A DNA stretch of 59,382 nucleotides from Pauljensenia hongkongensis (GCF_001746855.1 NZ_CP017298.1:1918586-1977967), one strand, 5' to 3'; positions 15,936 through 26,817 are shown, numbered from the stretch's first letter. The notes: generated by a model not told the origin, from the sequence alone. Translations and numbers: made by a program.

Positions 15936-17121
15936 CCCTCGCACCGCCCCGCTGCCGCCCGCGCACCAGGGCGGGGGCGCACAGGACCCGGTGGACGGCG
16001 CCTGGGCCGCTGCGCCCCAGCACTACGGGGATCCTTCGGGTGAGCAGTGGGCACTGGAGGGCGGGCGCGCCCTCGTGGCCCGCCCGGACCTGGCGGTCGT
16101 GGACGTGTCCGGGGAGGACCGGCAGACGTGGCTCACCTCGTTGAGCACACAGGTCGTCACCGGCATGGCCCCGGGGGACTCGCGCGAACTACTGGTCCTG
16201 TCCCCCGAGGGCCGCATCGAGCACTGGGCGGGCGCGAGCGACGACGGCACGACCACCCACTTGATCGCCGAGGGGATGGACGCCGGGGCGCTGGCCGGGT
16301 TCTTGGACTCCATGCGCTTCGCGCTGCGGGTGCGGGTCTCGGTGCGCGACGACCTCGCGGTCTACGCCTCGGTGCGCGCTGGTGGGAACGACGCGGCCGC
16401 GGTGGGCTCCCTGCCCGGCGTCGAGTGGACGTGGGAGGACCCGTGGCCGGGCGTCGCGCCCGGCGGGGCGGCCTACTACCAGGGGGCCCGCCACCCCGGC
16501 TCCCGCACCCCGATGATGTTCCACGTTGTTCCACGCGCGATGGCCGGCGCTTTCGAGGGGGCGTGGCTGGAGGCCGACGGGCACCGCATGGCGGGGATGC
16601 TGGCCTGGGAGGCCATGAGGGTCGCCGCGTGGCGGCCGCGACTGGGGGCCGACACGGACGCGCGTTCGATCCCCCCGGAGGTCGATTGGCTCCGCACGGC
16701 GGTGCACACGGACAAGGGCTGCTACCGGGGGCAGGAGACCATCGCCCGGGTCGTCAACCTGGGCAGGCCCCCCAGGCGCCTGGCCTACCTGCAGTTGGAC
16801 GGGTCGCGCTCGGAGTTGCCCGAGCCCGGAACGAGGATCGAGGTCGGGGGCCGCACGGTCGGCGTCGTCACGTCGGTCGCGCGGCACGCCGACGAGGGGC
16901 CGGTCGCCTTGGCGCTGCTGGCCCGTACAGTGGGCCCCGAGCAGGTCTTCGACATCGACGGCGTGGCCGCCGCGCAGGAGGTCATCGTCCCCGTGGACGG
17001 CAAGTGCTCGGCCTCTCCCGCGTCGAGGCCGGGCGCGGAGCTGGGCGGGCGCCAGATCCGGCGCTCCGACGGGGGCTCGGGCGCTCTGCGGGGCATGGGC
17101 TCGGCGCTGGGGTCCCGCTGA
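15919..17121 (+). CDS. ygfZ: Folate-binding Fe-S assembly protein YgfZ
   Basis: 400 residues. The T-protein-like fold starts with [21 protein letters not shown] and the signature KGCYRGQE-T lies near residues 266-273, containing the conserved Cys. YgfZ/CAF17 proteins use a folate to help maintain or insert 4Fe-4S clusters in certain enzymes; they act in the cytoplasm. An N-terminal extension of about 45 Pro/Ala-rich residues is unusual, so an internal start is possible, but overlap with the upstream gene argues for coupling. The stop overlaps the dtd start (TGATG). Confidence 0.9.
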   Translation: MASPTDPRTAPLPPAHQGGGAQDPVDGAWAAAPQHYGDPSGEQWALEGGRALVARPDLAVVDVSGEDRQTWLTSLSTQVVTGMAPGDSRELLVLSPEGRIEHWAGASDDGTTTHLIAEGMDAGALAGFLDSMRFALRVRVSVRDDLAVYASVRAGGNDAAAVGSLPGVEWTWEDPWPGVAPGGAAYYQGARHPGSRTPMMFHVVPRAMAGAFEGAWLEADGHRMAGMLAWEAMRVAAWRPRLGADTDARSIPPEVDWLRTAVHTDKGCYRGQETIARVVNLGRPPRRLAYLQLDGSRSELPEPGTRIEVGGRTVGVVTSVARHADEGPVALALLARTVGPEQVFDIDGVAAAQEVIVPVDGKCSASPASRPGAELGGRQIRRSDGGSGALRGMGSALGSR

Positions 17122-17546
17122 TGCGGGCCGTCATCCAGCGCGTCACGCGCGCCTCGGTCTCGGTGGGCTCGGAGGTCGTGGGGGCCATTGACGGGCCGGG
17201 GCTCATGGTGCTGCTGGGGGTCGCCCGCGGCGACGGGCCCCAGCAGGCGGCCGTGGTGGCCCGCAAGATCGCCGAGCTGCGCATCCTGGACGGCGAGGCG
17301 TCGGCGCAGGACGCGGGCGCGCCCGTCCTGGTGGTCTCGCAGTTCACCCTCTACGGGGACACCCGCAAGGGGCGGCGCCCCTCGTGGGCGCACGCGGCCC
17401 CGGGCCCGGAGGCCGAGCCATTAGTGGAGGCGGTGGTCGCCGACCTGCGTGGACGCGGGTTGCGCGTCGAGACGGGGTGCTTCGGCGCGATGATGGAGGT
17501 GTCGTTGGTCAACGACGGCCCTTTCACGGTGCTCGTCGAGGCCTGA
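17121..17546 (+). CDS. dtd: D-aminoacyl-tRNA deacylase
   Basis: 141 residues, full length. It begins [15 protein letters not shown] and contains the catalytic-site motif [17 protein letters not shown] and the cross-subunit motif [19 protein letters not shown] (the usual form is NDGPVT, here NDGPFT). Dtd removes D-amino acids, and Gly mischarged on tRNA-Ala, keeping proteins homochiral; it works as a cytoplasmic dimer. The start overlaps the ygfZ stop by one base, so it is co-translated. Confidence 0.94.
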   Translation: MRAVIQRVTRASVSVGSEVVGAIDGPGLMVLLGVARGDGPQQAAVVARKIAELRILDGEASAQDAGAPVLVVSQFTLYGDTRKGRRPSWAHAAPGPEAEPLVEAVVADLRGRGLRVETGCFGAMMEVSLVNDGPFTVLVEA

Positions 17547-17731
17547 GGCGGTGGTGTCCCGCAGCGGGCGCGGGTTCTCTCCGTACCCCCTGCGGGTTTT
17601 CTCCTCATCTAATCCCATGCGGGGATGAGCGATGATAATCTGCTGCGCGCAGGGGTCAGAAGGCAGTCCCCCAAAGCCCCGAAAAGGGGTGCGCGTCTCG
17701 CGCTGGACAGCCGGATCGCCCTGCGGCGGAG

Positions 17732-18001
17732 GGTTTCCCCGTCCGTGTGGGCGGGGAAACCTCCACACGCCCTCCAGTCGGCGCGCGGGCCGGCTCATCC
17801 CCGCGCGGGCGGGGCGCTACCTGGCGCTCGGGTGCTTCTTCGGGGTGGTGCTGGCTCATCCCCGCGCGGGCGGGGCGCTACCTGGCGCTCGGGTGCTTCT
17901 TCGGGGTGGTGCTGGCTCATCCCGCGCGGGCGGGGCGCTACCTGGCGCTCGGGTGCTTCTTCGGGGTGGTGCTGGCTCATCCCGCGCGGGCGGGGCGCTA
18001 C
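17732..18001 (-). CRISPR. Orphan type I-E-like CRISPR array, identical spacers
   Basis: Repeats of 29, 29, 28 and 28 bp lie at 17792-17820, 17853-17881, 17914-17941 and 17974-18001. The three spacers between them are all 32 bp and identical. On the minus strand the repeat begins GTAGCGCCCCGC and ends GCGGGGATGAGCC, with the CCCCGC/GCGGGG stem and GGGGATGA end typical of type I-E repeats. A degenerate 29-bp relative sits at 17732-17760, followed by a different 31-bp spacer-like segment. The last two repeats lack one C. No cas genes are in the window. The 61-bp period is not a multiple of three, so it is not a coding repeat. Confidence 0.7.
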
Positions 18002-18038
18002 TGCGCGCGCACCGCGCCCTCCCGGGCGCCGCGAGTCG

Positions 18039-18155
18039 CATTGGGGTAGGTCAGTCGGCATTGGGGCAGGTTATTAGCCTGCCCCAATGATCTGTTTCCT
18101 GCTCCAATGAGGGCCCGCGTTCTCCTACCCCAATGCGCCGTTTCCTACCCCAGTG
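18039..18155. repeat. First cluster of CATTGGGGCAGG motifs
   Basis: CATTGGGGTAGG (18039-18050) and CATTGGGGCAGG (18059-18070) are followed by the reverse-complement form: CCTGCCCCAATG (18078-18089), CCTGCTCCAATG (18098-18109), CCTACCCCAATG (18124-18135) and CCTACCCCAGTG (18144-18155). The second and third form a perfect 12-bp hairpin with a TTATTAG loop. Several copies are spaced by 20 bp. The cluster starts 37 bp after the CRISPR-like array. Confidence 0.85.
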
Positions 18156-18252
18156 CTGGCCCGCGTTTGCCCAGGACCGTGGGGGGGCTGGTTGAGGCGC
18201 CCGACGGACCTTTGTCACGCAAAGAAGAATGGTTAGGGCCGGGGCTCGGGCT

Positions 18253-18545
18253 GTTTTGCAAGCGATGTCGTGTTCTCAAAGGGAAGTCTGGCTTGTTGGG
18301 GGTGGTTTGCAAGGAGTTTCCCTCGGAATCCCAACGTTTCTCTGGTCCGTTGGGCTGGGGCGGGGTGGTTTGTAAGTGAAGCGGAGTTTTTCAAAGGGAT
18401 ACCCCACTTTGCAAGCGTTATAACACTTGCAAAGTGGGGTATCCCTGTGAAAGTGTGGTATCGCTTTGAAAACAGAGCCGCTGTGCGGGACAGCCCGCGG
18501 AGTCGCCCACGCGGATCGCGGTACCGCTGTGAAAACGAGGCGCCG
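18253..18545. repeat. Diverged TTTGCAAG repeats and 52-bp palindrome
   Basis: Between the two motif clusters the sequence is less GC-rich and built from related segments: TTTTGCAAGCG...CTCAAAGGGAAG (18253), GGTTTGCAAGG (18305), GGTTTGTAAGTG...TTCAAAGGGAT (18368). A near-perfect palindrome at 18395-18446 has two 21-bp arms (AGGGATACCCCACTTTGCAAG and its complement) around CGTTATAACA, whose core GTTATAAC is itself palindromic. After it GGTATCGCTTTGAAAAC (18458) and GGTACCGCTGTGAAAAC (18519) repeat again. I see no gene here; short open frames are translations of the repeats. Confidence 0.8.
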
Positions 18546-18682
18546 ACGGGGCGTGTGTTGGACGCAGTCTGTAGGCGCCGCTGATTATCCCCGTCGATGA
18601 TCTGGGCGCCGACGGCGCGTTCTTGGGCGCACTCCGTGGCTCGAGACCACGGCTGCAGTGCGCCCCCGAGTACGGTGAGCCG

Positions 18683-18817
18683 CATTGGGGCAGGAAAACA
18701 GGCATTGGAGTAGGCAATTTGCCTGCCCCAATGCGCCGTTGCCTGCCCCAATGCGCGGGGCGTGCCCCGGATCCCCGGGCCGTTTCCTGCCCCAGTGCAC
18801 CGTTGCCTGCCCCAATG
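18683..18817. repeat. Second cluster of CATTGGGGCAGG motifs
   Basis: CATTGGGGCAGG (18683-18694) and CATTGGAGTAGG (18703-18714) in one orientation, then CCTGCCCCAATG at 18722-18733, 18742-18753 and 18806-18817 and CCTGCCCCAGTG at 18786-18797. The copies recur every 20 bp where adjacent. The arrangement, two copies one way followed by four the other, mirrors the first cluster. Confidence 0.85.
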
Positions 18818-18966
18818 CGCGGGGCGTGCCCGGCCTCGTTGATGAGTCGGCTGACCTCGGCCCCTACCCGGCGCCCCCGCCGGTGGTGCTGGCTGATCGG
18901 AGGGCATCGCATTACGCGGCCCCTGCGCCCTCGGCGAACTCACGCGCGTGGGGCCCGTGCCCGCCG

Positions 18967-18972
18967 TAGGCT
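18967..18972 (+). promoter_or_regulatory. Candidate -10 of clpC
   Basis: TAGGCT 76 bp before the clpC start. No CIRCE inverted repeat is present in the clpC leader. The sequence 18818-18966 shows nothing else I can identify. Confidence 0.3.
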
Positions 18973-19048
18973 GGGTACCAGTCAATTGGGATGCCGTATC
19001 GGCGCGCCGCTGGCGCGTTCCGGCTCTGCCCGCACTGTGAGGAGAGAT

Positions 19049-21517
<2,469 letters not shown>

Positions 21518-21570
21518 CGAGCCGCCGCGCCCAGCGTGCGCCTGCTCGGCGATGCGGTGGCAGTGGCGGG

Positions 21571-21619
21571 CCACCAGAGCGCCCCGCGCAGGTTGGTCCT
21601 GCGCGGGGCGCTCTGGTGG
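21571..21619. terminator. Strong bidirectional hairpin terminator
   Basis: Perfect 22-bp inverted repeat, CCACCAGAGCGCCCCGCGCAGG at 21571-21592 pairing with 21598-21619, with a TTGGT loop. It sits between the converging clpC and eccB-mycP genes, 53 bp after the clpC stop, and would stop transcription from both sides. Confidence 0.9.
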
Positions 21620-21682
21620 CTGGGCGGTTCCCGTCCCGGAGTCGGCTTGCGGGCGCGGAACCCTGAGCCCCAGGCGCGTCCG

Positions 21683-24397
21683 TTATCGCGGCCGGGCGTT
21701 GGGCGCGCGGGGGGCGTTCCGTGGGCCGCTGCCCCTCTTACCCGGGCGCGCAGTGGTGGGCCGGGGCCGCGGGTGCCGCATCCAGCTGACGATGGTGAGG
21801 ATCATGGCGGCGCTAGAGCCCGCCGCTGTGATGATCAGGGTGACGTTCTGGATGTGGGGCCCGTAGTTGACGGAGAAGTCCGGGGGGGTGGCGGGGGCGA
21901 CGGCGGGGGCGATGGGGGTCTTGCCGTCTGGGCGCGGGGGGCCGGGGATCATCGTGTCGAGGTCCAGGGCGAGTGCCGCGCTGGGGGCGACGACGCCCCA
22001 TCCGTCCAGTGGGGAGTGCTCGCTGGGATTGGGGCGCAGCGCGGTCGCGGTGAGCCGGTACTTCCATTGGGCGGGTGTTTCCTTGGGGTGGGCGGAGGCG
22101 ACGAGCGCCGCGATCCCGCCAACGTAGGCCGCTGAGTAGGAGGTCGCGGGTGTTTCGGCTGAGAAGATGCAGTCGCCCCCGCCCGAGAAGGCGGAGAGCA
22201 CATTGGAGCCGGGCGCGGTGATGTCGATGGTCTCGCCCTGGGCGTTGTTGCTCGCGTGGGAGCCATCGGGGTTGATGGCGCCGACGGAGAGCACTTCGGG
22301 GTAGGCGGCGGGGTACCGGGGAGCGGTGATCGTGTCCTCGGAGTTGGTGCCAGCGGATGCGACCACGAGCGCGCCCGCTTTGGTGGCATCGGCCACTGCT
22401 GCTTGGAGGGTGGGGGTGCCGTTCGGCGTGGACTGCGCGACGACGATGATGCGCGCCCCGGCTTTGGCCGCTGCGGTGATCCCCTGGGCCATTCGGTCGA
22501 TGCGGGGACCGTTGCCGGCGTCCTGCGTTTCCTTCTCGGTGTCCCTGTAGACCCGGATGGGGAGGAGTTTCGCGGCGGGGGCGACGCCGGTGAGGCCGGA
22601 GCCCTGAATGGTGCGCGCGCCAATGAGTCCTGCGACGATGGTCCCGTGCCCGTAGGTGTCGGTGCGCCCGTCGGCTTCCCCGGTGAGGTCCATCCCTGTG
22701 AGCAGCGCCCCGCCGCTGAAGTGGGCGTTGGTCGCCTGGACGCCGGAGTCCACGATGCCGATTGTGACTCCGCCCCCTTCTGAGATCTTCCACGCGTTGC
22801 GGAGGCCGAGTTGGTTGATGATGCTCGTCTGGGTGGGGATGAGCTGGGGCTTATCCGCGCTGCACGCCTCGCCCTCGGCGTCGGGCGCGGTGAGGGAGGA
22901 GGGGGCGGTCGTCATCTGGGTGGTTCCGGCCACTGGTCCGTTGGGGGTGCTGGACGCAGTCGGTGCGGCGGCCCACACCTGGGCGTTGGACAGGGTGACG
23001 CCCGCTGGGATCAGGCGCTGCCACGCCGCGGGGAGCGTGACGATGTCGTCGGCGGTCCAGCCCAGGCGCGCGATCGTGTCGTCAGGGGCCTCCCCCAGGG
23101 GGTGCGCCGCCCCCACGTCGGAGACGAACACGGTGGCTCCCAGTGCGCCCCCGTCCGTGAAGCGGACGAGCGCCCCGGATCCGCCGGCGACGGTCACTTT
23201 GGGGCCCTTCGCCGCCGGGTCCGCTCCCGTGGAGCCGGATGTGACGTCGGTGTTGCCGACTCCGAGGTCGCCCGCGCCCGGGCCGGTCGCGGTGGGCTTG
23301 GGATCGGGGTCCGCGGAGGAGTCGGCGGCGGGCGCCAAGGAGGTCAGCGGCGCGGTGCTGAGCCTGGCCGTGGGGGCCGAGGCAGCCAGGTCCAGTGTGG
23401 CGCAGGGCGCGTGCTCGGGGTTGGGCGCGCTGATCGTGGACGGCCAGTCCGCGGGGCCGACGCCCTTCGTGTCGATGGACAGGGCGGCCAGCTCGGCCAC
23501 TGGGACGGTGGTGGCTTGAGACAGGGCGGGCGATCCCAGGGAGTAGAGCGCGGAGGTGACCTCGGTGAGCGGGGCGATGGTTCCGGAGGCTGTGACGATG
23601 TACTTCCTGGAGTCCCCTTGCGTGGCGAGCACGGACCCGATGACCGGTGAGGCCACGGAGGCGGGGAGCCCTGTGACGGGCGTGCCGGCGCGGTCTATCG
23701 CGAGGGGCCCTATGGGGGTGCCGTCGGCGAACACCGCGATCCACGCGGGGTCCACTTCGACGGGCGCGTAGGATTCGAGGCCGAGGGCGATGAGGACGCC
23801 GGACAGGGCGGAGTCGTCGATGCGGTGCCTGGCGCTCCCGACGACCAGGTAGGTGGTCCCCTGGGACTGGACCAGGGCCGTTCCGTTCTCGACGAGGGCG
23901 CTGGGCGCTGTCGCGACCCAGGTGCGGGTCACTGTGCCTATCGCGCACGCCGTCCACTGGTCGGAGTGGAGGTTCTCCGAGGCGGGGACGTCGTCGGGCG
24001 CTCCGATGATGCCGATGGGGGTGCCGCGGGAGACGCCCTCGAGGGCGCTGGCGGACACCGACGACGTGGACATCTCGCCGGGGGCGCTGGCCAGTCGGGC
24101 GGTGGTGATGTTCCCGAGGGGGAGCAGCACCCCTTTGGACGTGTAGTAGCGCTCGCCGGTGTCTTTGACCGTGATGAGCATGCCGTTGTCCCAGTTGTCG
24201 GGCAGCGCGGGCGCGAATTTGCCCATGAGGGCGGCTACGACGACCATCACGATCGAGAGGGCGCTTCCCACGACGATGGGGCCGATCATGGAGGTGGGCT
24301 CGGCTTCGCTGCCGCCGGGCAGGCCCATGCTGAAAACGGTGGTCAGGCGCCGGCGCTGGTAGCGCTGGGCGTTGAGCAGATCTTTGTTGGAGGCCAT
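21683..24397 (-). CDS. EccB-mycosin fusion protein of the T7SS
   Basis: 904 residues in one frame, joining two proteins normally separate. Residues 1-480 are EccB: a short cytoplasmic N-terminus, one membrane helix (about 38-59), then EccB motifs GVLLPLGNITTARL, GTPIGIIGAPDDVP and QWTACA. Residues 515-815 are a mycosin (S8 subtilase): Asp550 in IGIVDSGVQ, His584 in YGHGTIVAG, Ser753 in ATSYSAAYVGG. A second membrane helix (about 851-871) and a basic cytoplasmic tail end it. EccB builds the periplasmic part of the secretion channel; mycosin caps it and stabilises the complex. The start lies 3 bp after the eccD stop. The oxyanion region reads ASAGTN rather than the usual AGN. Confidence 0.9.
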   Translation of the reverse strand: MASNKDLLNAQRYQRRRLTTVFSMGLPGGSEAEPTSMIGPIVVGSALSIVMVVVAALMGKFAPALPDNWDNGMLITVKDTGERYYTSKGVLLPLGNITTARLASAPGEMSTSSVSASALEGVSRGTPIGIIGAPDDVPASENLHSDQWTACAIGTVTRTWVATAPSALVENGTALVQSQGTTYLVVGSARHRIDDSALSGVLIALGLESYAPVEVDPAWIAVFADGTPIGPLAIDRAGTPVTGLPASVASPVIGSVLATQGDSRKYIVTASGTIAPLTEVTSALYSLGSPALSQATTVPVAELAALSIDTKGVGPADWPSTISAPNPEHAPCATLDLAASAPTARLSTAPLTSLAPAADSSADPDPKPTATGPGAGDLGVGNTDVTSGSTGADPAAKGPKVTVAGGSGALVRFTDGGALGATVFVSDVGAAHPLGEAPDDTIARLGWTADDIVTLPAAWQRLIPAGVTLSNAQVWAAAPTASSTPNGPVAGTTQMTTAPSSLTAPDAEGEACSADKPQLIPTQTSIINQLGLRNAWKISEGGGVTIGIVDSGVQATNAHFSGGALLTGMDLTGEADGRTDTYGHGTIVAGLIGARTIQGSGLTGVAPAAKLLPIRVYRDTEKETQDAGNGPRIDRMAQGITAAAKAGARIIVVAQSTPNGTPTLQAAVADATKAGALVVASAGTNSEDTITAPRYPAAYPEVLSVGAINPDGSHASNNAQGETIDITAPGSNVLSAFSGGGDCIFSAETPATSYSAAYVGGIAALVASAHPKETPAQWKYRLTATALRPNPSEHSPLDGWGVVAPSAALALDLDTMIPGPPRPDGKTPIAPAVAPATPPDFSVNYGPHIQNVTLIITAAGSSAAMILTIVSWMRHPRPRPTTARPGKRGSGPRNAPRAPNARPR

Positions 24398-24400
24398 GGT

Positions 24401-25771
24401 TCAGAAAAGCTCCCAGCACATGATGACGAGGGGGAACGCGCCGACGAGGCCGATGAGTTGGAGTGCTCCGGCCAGGCGCGAGAGGGTGGGTCTGGCACGC
24501 GGGGAGACGACGGCGAAGGAGAGCAGGAGGAAGCTGGCGACGAGGCCCGCGGCAGCGGCGACGGGGACTGCTCCGGGCAGGGTGGCCGCCGCCCCGAAGC
24601 AGGCGAAGGCGATGAGCCCGGCTCCTGTGGCGGTGTGGATGAGCACTTCTGAGCGGGAGCGCTGGTTCCTGGCGGTGAGTGTGAGGACGAGGCCGACTGT
24701 CGCGACCAGGGCGACTCCCCACGGGTCTGCTTGGAGTTCCATGGGGGCCCGCGCGGCTCCGCTCGGGGCGGGGCCGTGCTGCAGGGAGAGGCCGAAGACG
24801 GTGAGCGCCGATGTGAGGGGGAGGGCGGCGGCGGCCCCCGCGGCGACGCTGAGCGCGGCGACGCGGGCGGCCTTGAACCTGGGGGCGACTGTCGCGGCGC
24901 GCAGGCCGCCGCCTTGTGTGGCGCTCGTCGCAGCGACGTCGAGTGTCTGCGGGCGCGAGACGACCAGAGCGGGCGCCAGGAGCAGGATGACCGCGAGGAC
25001 CAGGGTGATGAGCGCTGCGGGGCCGGAGGGGGTGGTGGGGAAGGCCAGGGTCGAGAATCCGATGAGTGTGAGGGCGATTCCGGCGACGGCCGGGGCGATG
25101 GCGCTGATGCGCAGGGGGCCCGGGAGGGCGAAGGCCGCGATGGAGGCGATGGCGATGACGATCCCGCCGGTGATCCAGGCGCCGCCGGGGGATGTGGCGT
25201 CGGCGAAGGATACGGCCGCGGCTCCTCCCAGCAGGGGCGCGGTGTGGGCGAGGGCGAGGCCGCCGACGGCGTTGTCGCGCGCGACCACGGAGGCGAGCCC
25301 TGTCGCTATCAGCGCCGCGAAGCCGGCGACCAGGGCCGCGGCGATGCTCTGGCCGGAAGTGGCGACCAGGAGGGCTGTGAGGACGAGGAGCGCGGTGGAC
25401 ACGCCTGTGGCGAGGTTGACGGAGGAGGCGCTCGTCCATGGGGTGACGGTTGACTCCACTTGGTCGCCGATGGCTTCGACGGGGTCGTCGTATATGCGGG
25501 CGGGGGCGGGGTCCTGCTCCTGGGCGAGTGTGAGCGTCGCGCCGGGGCGGATCCGCTGGGCGGCCAGGCTCTGCCCGTATGCGAGTTCCTGTTGCCCTGT
25601 TGTGATGGTGATCGGGTGCTCGAGGCTCGGAGCGGCCTCTCCGAACGCCTTGGCCAGGGTGGGGGCGAGTTCGGCGAGGATCATCTGGGAGGGGACGCTG
25701 ACGTCGACTGTGCGGCGGCCGTAGGCGACGGTTATGGGGATCAGGAGCGGGGCCTGGGTGGCTGTGTCCAT
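24401..25771 (-). CDS. eccD: T7SS integral membrane protein EccD, first paralogue
   Basis: 456 residues. The N-terminal ~90 residues have a ubiquitin-like (YukD) fold pattern: LLIPITVAYGRRTVDVSVPSQMILAELAPTL then RIRPGATLTLAQ. From about residue 115 there are roughly eleven hydrophobic helices. It ends RLAGALQLIGLVGAFPLVI, matching the last helix of EccD. EccD forms the membrane pore-lining ring of the T7SS, two copies per protomer in known ESX structures. It is the first gene of a two-gene minus operon with eccB-mycP and is divergent from the esx pair across a 193-bp region. Confidence 0.88.
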   Translation of the reverse strand: MDTATQAPLLIPITVAYGRRTVDVSVPSQMILAELAPTLAKAFGEAAPSLEHPITITTGQQELAYGQSLAAQRIRPGATLTLAQEQDPAPARIYDDPVEAIGDQVESTVTPWTSASSVNLATGVSTALLVLTALLVATSGQSIAAALVAGFAALIATGLASVVARDNAVGGLALAHTAPLLGGAAAVSFADATSPGGAWITGGIVIAIASIAAFALPGPLRISAIAPAVAGIALTLIGFSTLAFPTTPSGPAALITLVLAVILLLAPALVVSRPQTLDVAATSATQGGGLRAATVAPRFKAARVAALSVAAGAAAALPLTSALTVFGLSLQHGPAPSGAARAPMELQADPWGVALVATVGLVLTLTARNQRSRSEVLIHTATGAGLIAFACFGAAATLPGAVPVAAAAGLVASFLLLSFAVVSPRARPTLSRLAGALQLIGLVGAFPLVIMCWELF

Positions 25772-25859
25772 GGTGCGTCCTCCTTCTGCGGGGTCCGGGA
25801 GGGGTGTGCGGCCCGGAGTTTCGTACCGGATGGTAAAATAGTTGGAATCATTCTAGGGG

Positions 25860-25901
25860 CTATGCAAGGCGGGGAACCTGTGTATATGCTATACCCATCG
25901 G
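25860..25901 (+). promoter_or_regulatory. Promoter-like element of the main esx operon
   Basis: CTATGCAA (25860-25867), TATGCT (25885-25890) and CCCATCGG (25894-25901), with the same spacing as upstream of the satellite cassette (1981-2022). GTATATGCTATAC here is also a small inverted repeat (25882-25894). TAAAAT at 25834-25839 is a second possible -10. The reverse strand, TTGCATAG, faces eccD and may serve the divergent operon. Confidence 0.5.
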
Positions 25902-25964
25902 CAGGCCGTCGCAGCATGCGGTTACCGAGAAAATTGACCGACTTGCAACGAGAAGGAGAATCTC

Positions 25965-26288
25965 ATGGCAGGCATGGAAGTAGGCGCTGGCGCGTTCGAC
26001 TTCGCCATCAGCACCGTCAACGGCTCCAGCGACAACCTCACGCGCAATCTGAATGCGATCAGAGGGGTTATCGAGGGCGCCAGGGGGATCTGGAAGGGCG
26101 CGGCCGCGGCGACGTTCCAGCAGCTGATGACTGAGTGGGACCAGGACGTCAATAACACGATCAAAGCGCTGACTGAGTATGTGGACAAGCTGAATGACAT
26201 GAAGAGGGGGTACGCGAGCACTGAGGAGGAGGCGGCCTCTCGTCTCAAGCGCACCACATCCGCCGGTGACTACTCGGGCTCGTTCTGA
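25965..26288 (+). CDS. WXG100 protein, first of the esx pair
   Basis: 107 residues. Helix-turn-helix with the W-x-G turn in GIWKGAAAATF (about residues 43-53) and a C-terminal Y-x-x-x-E motif (YASTE, in KRGYASTEEEA). The start ATG 25965 has AAGGAG upstream. WXG100 proteins pair into four-helix bundles and are exported through EccC/EccB/EccD. Here the partner is probably the next gene, 49 bp on. This is the first gene of the main substrate operon, divergent from eccD. Confidence 0.92.
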   Translation: MAGMEVGAGAFDFAISTVNGSSDNLTRNLNAIRGVIEGARGIWKGAAAATFQQLMTEWDQDVNNTIKALTEYVDKLNDMKRGYASTEEEAASRLKRTTSAGDYSGSF

Positions 26289-26337
26289 GTGGAAGCGGAC
26301 AAGAGTAAGAGAACTTGAGAATAGGAGCATGTGAACC

Positions 26338-26625
26338 ATGAACGAAGACATCAGTGCAGATTTCCCCCGCATGCAGGATACCAGTGAGAGCATCACGAAG
26401 GGATCGCAGGACATCCAGCAGATCCTTGATAGCATGCAGTCAGAACTGCAGAAGGTGCAGTGGACGGGCGAGTCCGCCAATGCGTACCAAGTCTCACAGA
26501 GGAAGTGGAGTGAGGGCATGCGCGGCCTGCAGAGCGTGCTCGCTGCCGTTGGCCATGAGGTGCAGAACGCCATGCTTGACTACCAGGCGAACGAGAGCAG
26601 GGGTGCGGGGATCTTCAACGGCTGA
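26338..26625 (+). CDS. WXG100 protein, second of the esx pair
   Basis: 95 residues. The W-x-G turn lies in VQWTGESANAY (about residues 40-50) and the C-terminal export motif is YQANE. It resembles the CFP-10 member of ESX pairs in size and place, and is likely the heterodimer partner of the preceding protein. Both partners carry a Y-x-x-x-E motif here, whereas in classic pairs usually one does. It is followed by a hairpin that may limit read-through into the rest of the locus. Confidence 0.92.
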   Translation: MNEDISADFPRMQDTSESITKGSQDIQQILDSMQSELQKVQWTGESANAYQVSQRKWSEGMRGLQSVLAAVGHEVQNAMLDYQANESRGAGIFNG

Positions 26626-26747
26626 GTAGGGCTGGAGGAGCCCTGCGGACCGTCCGTCCGGCGTTGCGGCGTTCTCTATGGACGCTGTTGGTTCAGTCGT
26701 CTTCCGCTCGCGGCTGCGCGTGAGCGGGACGGCCGGTCGGCGGGCGA

Positions 26748-26779
26748 GGGTGTGGGGCGATGCGCGTCGCCCCACACCC
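26748..26779 (+). terminator. Hairpin after the esx pair
   Basis: GGGTGTGGGGCGA (26748-26760) pairs perfectly with TCGCCCCACACCC (26767-26779), loop TGCGCG. It lies between the esx pair and the YbaB-like gene, 38 bp before that start. A partial terminator would let the esx pair be transcribed more than the downstream genes. Confidence 0.7.
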
Positions 26780-26817
26780 CGCTCCTTTCCCAGCGCGCAC
26801 CATGATAGGTGAATTGT

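Noticed and set aside
17747-18090. Open frames with repeating WRSGASSGWCW-like peptides over the CRISPR-like array
   Set aside because: The repeat unit is 60-61 bp, so the frame drifts between copies; this is not a coding repeat.
18107-18584. Short Cys/Trp-rich open frames in the repeat region
   Set aside because: They are translations of the repeats and palindrome, without start signals.
23082-25439. A 785-codon minus-strand frame overlapping eccB-mycP and eccD
   Set aside because: Extremely Arg-rich, out of frame with two well-supported genes on the same strand.
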